Assembly: GCF_029909975.1 (NCBI RefSeq)
Contig: NZ_CP094516.1
Coordinates: 5,208,001-5,272,000, forward strand
Direction: 5' to 3'
Source of the DNA: Bradyrhizobium sp. ISRA430
GTDB lineage: Bacteria; Pseudomonadota; Alphaproteobacteria; Rhizobiales; Xanthobacteraceae
DNA length: 64,000 bases
Made by a program: the position numbers and the translations under genes. The notes under the pieces are model-generated. The model worked only from the letters and a program-made list of their open reading frames with translations, made no database searches and was not told where the DNA came from. Positions 58,824 through 64,000 of the stretch are shown piece by piece. Numbering within the stretch: the first letter of the stretch is position 1; each line of letters starts with the position of its first letter.

Positions 58824-59597
58824 ATGCCAAGGATCGATCGGGACGGCGTCGGGATCTATTACGAGGTGCATGGCGAGGGTGCGCCGCTGCTGCTCACCCA
58901 CGGCTATTCCTCGACCTCGGCGATGTGGCACGGCCAGATCGACGCGCTCGCAGCGAACCATAAGCTCGTTTTGTGGGATATGCGCGGCCACGGTCAGTCC
59001 GACTATCCGGACGATCCGAACGCTTACAGCGAAGCGCTCACGGTCGGCGACATGGCGGCGATCCTCGATGCGGTCGGCACCGATCGCGCCATCATCGGCG
59101 GGCTATCGCTCGGCGGCTACATGTCGCTCGCCTTCTGCCGCGCCCATCCGCAGCGCACCCGCGCGCTCCTGATCATCGACACCGGCCCGGGCTTCAAGAA
59201 GGACGATGCACGCGAGGCCTGGAATGCGCGTGCGCTCGCCACGGCCGACAAGCTCGATCGCGAAGGCCTCGACGTGCTGAAAGCGGCGACGCGCGAACGC
59301 GCGACCGCCAGCCATCGCAACGCCAAGGGCCTTGCGCATGCCGCGCGCGGCATGCTGACCCAGCGCGATGCGAAGGTGATCGAGCTCCTCCCCGACATCA
59401 GGGTACCGTCGCTGATCGTGGTCGGCGCCGACGATGCGCCATTTCTCGCGGCGTCCGACTACATGGCGGCAAAGATCCCCGGCGCACAAAAGGTCGTGAT
59501 CCCCGCGGCCGGACACGCCGTCAACATCGATCAGCCGCAGGCTTTTGTTGACGCGGTCGTGCCTTTCCTGAAGAACTTGCCGCGACAAACCGGTTGA
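58824..59597 (+). CDS. Alpha/beta hydrolase
   Basis: 257 residues. Oxyanion-side HGYSSTSAMW, nucleophile elbow GGLSLGGY, acid in VVGADDAPF, and His in IPAAGHAVNID. The catalytic triad is complete. There is no signal peptide. It resembles 3-oxoadipate enol-lactonase/esterase-type hydrolases. The substrate cannot be assigned. The next gene starts 14 bp after its stop and may be co-transcribed. Confidence 0.92.
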   Translation: MPRIDRDGVGIYYEVHGEGAPLLLTHGYSSTSAMWHGQIDALAANHKLVLWDMRGHGQSDYPDDPNAYSEALTVGDMAAILDAVGTDRAIIGGLSLGGYMSLAFCRAHPQRTRALLIIDTGPGFKKDDAREAWNARALATADKLDREGLDVLKAATRERATASHRNAKGLAHAARGMLTQRDAKVIELLPDIRVPSLIVVGADDAPFLAASDYMAAKIPGAQKVVIPAAGHAVNIDQPQAFVDAVVPFLKNLPRQTG

Positions 59598-59611
59598 ACG
59601 AGGGTGCGGCA

Positions 59612-59959
59612 ATGAAGCAGGCGATGTTGGCCGCCGGCATGGTGGCGGTGGTCATCTCAATGCCGGCCTCAGTACAGGCCGATCCGTTCGGCGCGCCACC
59701 GCCGCGCCTGCCCTTCGTAATGACGCTCTCGAACAATACGCCGTTGGCATTCGGCATGGACACCGAACAGACCACACGGGCATTGGGCCAGCCCTTGCAA
59801 TATGTGCGGGGCCGCCCGGGCAACGAGCTCTATCTTGCTCTGCGCAACATCGGCGGCAGCCGGCTGATACCGTATCGCCATCGCCTCTTCCTGCAATTCC
59901 GCCATGGACGGCTGGCAGGATGGAAGGAGGATTACGGTGAGAACTGGATGTGGGAGTGA
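59612..59959 (+). CDS. Small secreted protein
   Basis: 115 residues from ATG 59612 (gagggtg ahead). Signal peptide to about residue 23 (PASVQA), then a domain with TTRALGQPLQYVRGRPGNELYLALRNIGG and LFLQFRHGRLAGWKEDYGENWMWE. The DTEQTTRALGQP segment and the end with FRxGRLxGWKxDYGENW look like a conserved family of rhizobial secreted proteins, but I cannot name it. Confidence 0.75.
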   Translation: MKQAMLAAGMVAVVISMPASVQADPFGAPPPRLPFVMTLSNNTPLAFGMDTEQTTRALGQPLQYVRGRPGNELYLALRNIGGSRLIPYRHRLFLQFRHGRLAGWKEDYGENWMWE

Positions 59960-60149
59960 TTGCAGCTCTCATTCTTCACGGTGAGGAGCGCCGCCAGGCG
60001 CGGACGATGCTGCGTATCGCCGCGAGAACCATGAAAGGCCCCGCTGCCACCTCTCGGCCTTCATCCTCCGAGTCGCGCTGACGCGCTCCTCGGGATGAGG
60101 GGTGAGAGCGGGGCTCGCGATCGACGATCAACAAAGAAGGACGACCCGC

Positions 60150-60821
60150 GTGGGACAAGACATCAAACTGACGGCTTCCGACAATTTCCAGCTCGGTGCC
60201 TACCGCGCCGATCCCAGCGGCGCGCCGAAGGGCGCGATCGTGGTGATCCAGGAGATCTTTGGGGTCAATCACCACATCCGCTCGGTATGCGATCGCATCG
60301 CCAGCGAAGGTTATGTCGCGATCGCGCCGTCGATCTTCGACCGCACCTCGCCCAATTTCCAATCGGGCTATTCGCCCGATGAGATCGCCGAGGCGCGCAA
60401 GTTCGTCGCCAGTCCCGACTGGACCGCGATGCTGCGCGACACGCAGGCCGCGATCGATGCGGTGAAGAATGTCGGCCCGGTCGGCATCATCGGCTTCTGC
60501 CTCGGCGGCAGCGTCGCCTATGTCGCGGCCACGCGTCTGTCCGGCCTCAAGGCCGCGATCGGCTATTACGGCGGCGCGATCGTGCGCTTTGCCGACGAGG
60601 CGCCGAAGGTGCCGACGCAGCTCCATTTCGGCGAGAAGGATGCCGGCATTGCCTTGACCGATGTCGAGACCATCAAGACGAAGCGGCCGGAGGTCGAGGT
60701 CTTCATCTATCCGGGCGCCCAGCACGGCTTCCATTGCGACGAGCGCGCGAGCTACGACAAGGCCAGCGCCGACACCGCCTGGCCGCGCAGCCTGGCGTTT
60801 TTCGCGAAGCATTTGAAATAG
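60150..60821 (+). CDS. Dienelactone hydrolase family protein
   Basis: 223 residues from GTG 60150, with agaagg ahead. DLH features: IVVIQEIFGVNHHIRSVCDRIASEGYVAIAPS, nucleophile GFCLGGSVAYVAA with Cys as nucleophile, Asp in FGEKDAGI and His in GAQHGFHCDE. All triad residues are present. It hydrolyses lactones such as dienelactone in aromatic degradation, or related esters. Confidence 0.92.
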   Translation: MGQDIKLTASDNFQLGAYRADPSGAPKGAIVVIQEIFGVNHHIRSVCDRIASEGYVAIAPSIFDRTSPNFQSGYSPDEIAEARKFVASPDWTAMLRDTQAAIDAVKNVGPVGIIGFCLGGSVAYVAATRLSGLKAAIGYYGGAIVRFADEAPKVPTQLHFGEKDAGIALTDVETIKTKRPEVEVFIYPGAQHGFHCDERASYDKASADTAWPRSLAFFAKHLK

Positions 60822-60839
60822 CGCGCGGCTCTCACCGCC

Positions 60840-60966
60840 GTCATCCCACGTTGCGCAAGTGCGCAACGGGGATGCGCCGCAAGGCGCAGGCCCGGACTCC
60901 ATCGTATCTCAGAGTTGGTGGCGCGATGGAATCCGGGCTCGCGACTTCGTCGCGCCCCGGAATGAC
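60840..60966. repeat. Palindromic intergenic element
   Basis: Outer arms gtcatcc and ggaatgac bound nested pairs (gttgcgca/tgcgcaac; ggactccatc/gatggaatcc). Same general class as 55398-55497. It lies between the dienelactone hydrolase and the convergent export gene. Confidence 0.7.
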
Positions 60967-60980
60967 GGAGGAGAGAGCTT

Positions 60981-61721
60981 TTAGAACCAGCGCTCGCCGA
61001 CCAACACCGTGTCGCCGGGGCTCAAGGGGGTGCCGAGCGGCACCACGGCGCGCATCGCGCCGCCGGCTTCGGTATGCGTGACAGTCACTGCGTCACGTTT
61101 CGCACGCGGCGAGAAGCCGCCGGCGATTGCGACCGCGCTTTCGACCGTCATGTTCGGCACATAAGGATACTGGCCGGGCGCGGTGACTTCACCGAGAATG
61201 AAGAAGGGGCGATAGGCCTCGATCTCGACCGCGACCGAGGGCTCGCGGATATAGCCGTTGCGCAGGCGCGCCGCGATCTCGCTGGCGAGCCCCGCCGTGG
61301 TGCGGCCACGCGCCGGCACGGCGCCGATCAGCGGCATGGTGATCGCGCCGCCGGCATCGATCGCATAGCTGTTGGTGAGGCCTTCCTGGCCGTAGACCAC
61401 GACGCGGAGCTTGTCGCCGGCATCGAGATGATAGGAGGCAACATAGCGGCCCTGCGCGGGCGCGGCATAGCCGGCGGGCATCGGCCCAGGCGCTGCGGCA
61501 AAGGAATTGCGGAGTGCGCTGATGGCGCCGCCACCGGACGTGTCGGCGACGGCAACTGCTTGAGGCCCACCAGGCTGGCCATACGCCATGTAGTCGAGAT
61601 CGCTGCCCGGCTGCGCCATCGCGACTGGGCCCGTGGTCTGCATGCAGCCGCCAAGGGCGAGCGCCGCGGACGCAACCAAGACCGACCATCGAAACGCGCG
61701 TGCAACCGGCACCGGACCCAT
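60981..61721 (-). CDS. Polysaccharide export lipoprotein (Wza-like)
   Basis: 246 residues from ATG 61721. Lipoprotein signal with lipobox LALGGC. Poly_export domain: YHLDAGDKLRVVVYGQEGLTNSYAIDAGGAITMPLIG, RTTAGLASEIAARLRNGYIREP. An SLBB-type domain follows: FFILGEVTAPGQYPYVPNMTVESAVAIAGGF. It forms part of the outer-membrane channel for exopolysaccharide. No other export genes are adjacent in the window. Confidence 0.9.
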   Translation of the reverse strand: MGPVPVARAFRWSVLVASAALALGGCMQTTGPVAMAQPGSDLDYMAYGQPGGPQAVAVADTSGGGAISALRNSFAAAPGPMPAGYAAPAQGRYVASYHLDAGDKLRVVVYGQEGLTNSYAIDAGGAITMPLIGAVPARGRTTAGLASEIAARLRNGYIREPSVAVEIEAYRPFFILGEVTAPGQYPYVPNMTVESAVAIAGGFSPRAKRDAVTVTHTEAGGAMRAVVPLGTPLSPGDTVLVGERWF

Positions 61722-61990
61722 CCCTTGAAGGAGACAGCTCCAGTCTTGCACTGGGTATGGTTAATAAAGCGTTTCGGAAACCCTCCCTGGAGGGATCCGA
61801 GACGAGCGTAGCTCGCTCGTGGGTCGATCGCGCGAAGCGCGAGCGGGTGGGATGACGGTCTCTCCGCATCGAACACTGTCCGCGTTGAGAGATCACCCCA
61901 CCCCGTCTCATATTTCTATTTCGGTGCGCTCAATATGAGCCGACCCTCGCCCTCCAGGGGAGGGTAACCGCGATGCATATCGATTTGCGC

Positions 61991-62647
61991 TTACGCGCTC
62001 ACGCCGACGCCGATCGGGCAGGACACGCCGGTGCCGCCGAGACCGCAATAGCCGGCCGGATTCTTGGCCAGATATTGCTGGTGGTAGTCTTCGGCAAAGT
62101 AGAACTCGCCGGCCGGCGCGATCTCGGTCGTAATCGCATCGAGCCCCTTGGCTTTGAGCGCCTTCTGATAGAGCGCCTTCGATTCCTCGGCCGCCTTCTT
62201 CTGCACGTCGCTGAAAGTGTAGATCGCGCTTCGATACTGCGTGCCGACGTCGTTGCCCTGGCGCATGCCCTGCGTCGGGTCGTGGTTCTCCCAGAATGCC
62301 TTCAACAGCCGTGCATACGAGATCTTGTTCGGATCGAACACGACCAGCACCACCTCGGTGTGGCCGGTGCGCCCCGAGCAGACTTCCTCATAGGTCGGGT
62401 TCGGCGTGTGGCCGCCTGCATAGCCGACGGCGGTGACATGGATACCATCGCCGAGCTCCCAGAACTTGCGCTCGGCGCCCCAGAAGCAGCCGAGCCCGAA
62501 CACGGCCTGCTCGAGGCCCGCGGGATAAGGCGGCTGCAGCTTCGCGCCGTTGACGAAGTGAGTGGTCGCGGTGGGGATCGGTTGCGCACGGCCCGGCAGC
62601 GCTTCGGCTGCGCTCGGCAGTGCGGTGGACTTGCGCATGAACAGCAT
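61991..62647 (-). CDS. msrA: Peptide-methionine (S)-S-oxide reductase
   Basis: 218 residues from ATG 62647, with cggag ahead. Active-site [15 protein letters not shown], then [27 protein letters not shown] and [16 protein letters not shown], all diagnostic of MsrA. Resolving cysteines are present near the C-terminus ([13 protein letters not shown]). It repairs oxidised methionine using thioredoxin. Confidence 0.96.
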   Translation of the reverse strand: MLFMRKSTALPSAAEALPGRAQPIPTATTHFVNGAKLQPPYPAGLEQAVFGLGCFWGAERKFWELGDGIHVTAVGYAGGHTPNPTYEEVCSGRTGHTEVVLVVFDPNKISYARLLKAFWENHDPTQGMRQGNDVGTQYRSAIYTFSDVQKKAAEESKALYQKALKAKGLDAITTEIAPAGEFYFAEDYHQQYLAKNPAGYCGLGGTGVSCPIGVGVSA

Positions 62648-62791
62648 GATCGGATCTCCGGGACGAGCTCACCGTCCCCCGAGCCAAAGGTTCAAACCAG
62701 GCGCTCGGGCGGCGTGCTCGTGACTACGGGTGGAATATAGGCAATTACGTCGGGACGGGCAGCCCCGTTACGCGCCCGCGCGCGCAGGACC

Positions 62792-63109
62792 TTAGTCCCG
62801 CGAATAGCCGATCAGCGGTTTCCGCGGCCGGAACAGGATCATCAGGAGGATGCCGAGGATGCCAAGGACGGCGAAAGCCGGCTGGTCCAGGATCACGCGG
62901 ATCACGGAGGTCCAGAGCCAGGGCGCCTTGGCCTCCACCCAGGTCCGGACCGCCTGCTGGCTGGCCTGATGGACATCGTTCCAGAACTGGCCGAAGCGGG
63001 TGAACCGCAGGGTCTGGTCGGCCACCCAGCGGGCGCCGTCATAGACCATGAAGACGAAGCCGCCGGCCAGCAACAACAGCCCAATCAGTCGGAAAAAGCC
63101 GCGGATCAT
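62792..63109 (-). CDS. Small two-helix membrane protein
   Basis: 105 residues. Two hydrophobic helices (FFRLIGLLLLAGGFVFMVYDG near the N-terminus; FAVLGILGILLMILF near the C-terminus) with a soluble segment between (ARWVADQTLRFTRFGQFWNDVHQAS). It looks like a conserved rhizobial petrobactin-unrelated hypothetical protein of unknown function. Confidence 0.8.
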   Translation of the reverse strand: MIRGFFRLIGLLLLAGGFVFMVYDGARWVADQTLRFTRFGQFWNDVHQASQQAVRTWVEAKAPWLWTSVIRVILDQPAFAVLGILGILLMILFRPRKPLIGYSRD

Positions 63110-63480
63110 GCGTCACCTTATAGGGCCGCCCGGTCGGGGCGGCCTCGAAGCGCCGCCAGCCAATAGCGGGCTAACGGCAGAAATTCAACCTCATCAGCAC
63201 GTTACGGCCCTCTCCGGACCGTCCGGGGCCGGCCTTCCCAGCCCTAGAGGGCGTTGACGGTGCGGCAGACCCCCTCTATAAGGACGCCAACTGGCGGCGG
63301 GTGCAATCCCGCCGCCGCTGTTCTTTGAGCAGACGAAGGTGACGCCGCAAGGCGGTCGCTCATGCTCCGGGGACGGCCTTAGCAACCGAACACCCTAAAT
63401 CCGAGCGTCGATTACGCGGTTCAAGCAGCCGGCGCTACCCGACCAAAACGCGACCGGTTACCGCAAAGGACATTGAGACT
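63110..63480. other. Intergenic / probable rpsT leader, 371 bp
   Basis: No gene. It contains a perfect 9-bp hairpin at 63293-63316 (ggcggcggg-tgcaat-cccgccgcc) and a second hairpin-forming stretch near 63330-63360. S20 is autoregulated in enteric bacteria, so a structured leader is plausible here, but no binding site is identifiable. Confidence 0.5.
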
Positions 63481-63747
63481 ATGGCCAACACCACTTCCGC
63501 CAAGAAAGCGACGCGCAAGATCGCCCGCCGCACCGCCGTCAACAAGTCGCGCCGCACCCAGATGCGCGGCGCCGTCCGCACTGTCGAAGAAGCCATCAAG
63601 ACCGGCGATCGCACCGCTGCGCTGAAGGCGCTGGCGACTGCGGAGCCCGCCCTGATGCGCGCCGCCCAGCGCAACATCATTCACAAGAACAACGCCAGCC
63701 GCAAAGTCTCGCGGCTCACCGCGCAGATCGCCAAGCTCGCCAAGTAA
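63481..63747 (+). CDS. rpsT: 30S ribosomal protein S20
   Basis: 88 residues. Basic helical protein starting [29 protein letters not shown] and ending [27 protein letters not shown], the S20 pattern. It binds 16S rRNA early in 30S assembly. In rhizobia and relatives rpsT usually lies next to dnaA, so the replication initiator gene is probably just beyond the window end. Confidence 0.97.
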   Translation: MANTTSAKKATRKIARRTAVNKSRRTQMRGAVRTVEEAIKTGDRTAALKALATAEPALMRAAQRNIIHKNNASRKVSRLTAQIAKLAK

Positions 63748-63786
63748 GCTTCCAAGCAAGCTTCCAAGCAAGCTTCCAAGCAAGCT
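63746..63786 (+). repeat. 12-bp tandem repeat overlapping the rpsT stop
   Basis: aagcttccaagc three times in a row followed by aagctc. The first copy begins with the last two bases of the stop codon. Confidence 0.9.
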
Positions 63787-63837
63787 CTGCGAGTCATCCG
63801 ATCGATTGATCCGATCGATCATCGCGCGCATCAATCA

Positions 63838-63862
63838 GCCCGGCATCCTGCCGGGCTTTTTT
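63838..63862 (+). terminator. Rho-independent terminator of rpsT
   Basis: gcccggca, loop tcc, tgccgggc, then six T. It lies about 90 bp downstream of rpsT. Confidence 0.93.
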
Positions 63863-63904
63863 GTTGTCTGTCACAATTCAAGCACGCGCTCGCACGACGA
63901 TGAG

Positions 63905-63980
63905 CCTTCGGTCGGAAGAGCCTTGGGTCGGAAGAGCCTTGGGTCGGAAGACTTGGGTCGGAAGACTTGGGTCGGAAGAG
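63905..63980 (+). repeat. Five-copy tandem repeat downstream of rpsT
   Basis: Units of 14-16 bases with the core CTTGGGTCGGAAG (first copy CTTCGGTCGGAAG). It lies between the rpsT terminator and the expected dnaA gene. No DnaA box (TTATCCACA) is visible in it. Confidence 0.88.
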
Positions 63981-64000
63981 AAGATGCGTGTCGCCGCGGG

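Noticed and set aside
63293..63345. Cobalamin-riboswitch-like string before rpsT
   Set aside because: Only a GC-rich hairpin is present; no conserved B12-box, and S20 is not B12-related.
63748..64000. Chromosomal origin next to rpsT
   Set aside because: No DnaA boxes or AT-rich unwinding region are visible; only tandem repeats and a terminator.

Overview
The window is GC-rich alphaproteobacterial chromosome, most likely Bradyrhizobium or a close relative. The evidence is gene content: rpsT with its own terminator, a DUF3551 protein, a Bug-type binding protein, an IorA/IorB-like molybdenum hydroxylase, GGDEF-EAL and HD-GYP proteins, and palindromic intergenic elements typical of these genomes. 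No species can be named from the sequence alone.

Layout. (1) 1-1303: end of a GGDEF-EAL protein and an intact tRNA-Arg(CCG). (2) 1274 to about 41.9 kb: probable integrated island. It opens with a large serine recombinase whose last codons lie inside the tRNA. It ends near a decayed tRNA-like 3' end (40.9 kb), a second copy of a 41-bp repeat (41.04 kb; first copy 7.12 kb) and a decayed copy of a related recombinase (41.7-41.9 kb). Cargo in order: an IS110 transposase; a LysR/LysE pair; a glycan or glycolipid cluster (galE, GT39, GT2, DUF2304, EMR-like, methyltransferase); a mercury locus (merR, merT, merP, an oxidoreductase, a GDCCVxC protein, a broken merB); a MerR-controlled thiol-redox operon; a copper-type P1B ATPase with chaperone; NrtS and a haloacid dehalogenase; a thioredoxin/CcdA pair; a bufferin operon (bufA1-bufB-bufC-doxX) with an ECF sigma factor and NrsF-type anti-sigma; a peroxiredoxin, a Vgb-like propeller and secreted proteins; a VKOR / radical SAM / methyltransferase operon; an FTR1-cytochrome c fusion; and a decaying stretch. 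(3) 42-64 kb: mainly ordinary chromosome, with a CBS protein, Tag glycosylase, a second uppS under a putative shared operator, a protease, an ArsR/SRPBCC/DUF899 operon, a Bug receptor, an acyl-CoA ligase, an HD-GYP protein, IorA/IorB, hydrolases, MsrA and rpsT.

Main result. The spaced motif GTAACC-N16-CGAA, which I recall as the SigF promoter of Caulobacter, occurs exactly four times in the island, each time just upstream of a gene: 24449-24474 (-), 25744-25769 (-), 32106-32131 (+) and 35998-36023 (-). Two looser N15 copies precede bufA1 (25937-25961) and the thioredoxin/CcdA pair (22698-22722). The island therefore appears to carry its own sigma/anti-sigma pair and a local regulon. That regulon would join bufferin metallophores, a DUF3179 protein, two secreted proteins of unknown function, and an unusual VKOR + tetraether-lipid-synthase-like radical SAM + methyltransferase operon. 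Three further promoters have the 19-bp spacer and dyad of MerR activators and drive the mercury, thiol-redox and copper operons. Taken together this reads as a mobile multi-metal and thiol-stress island with at least one operon of unknown chemistry.
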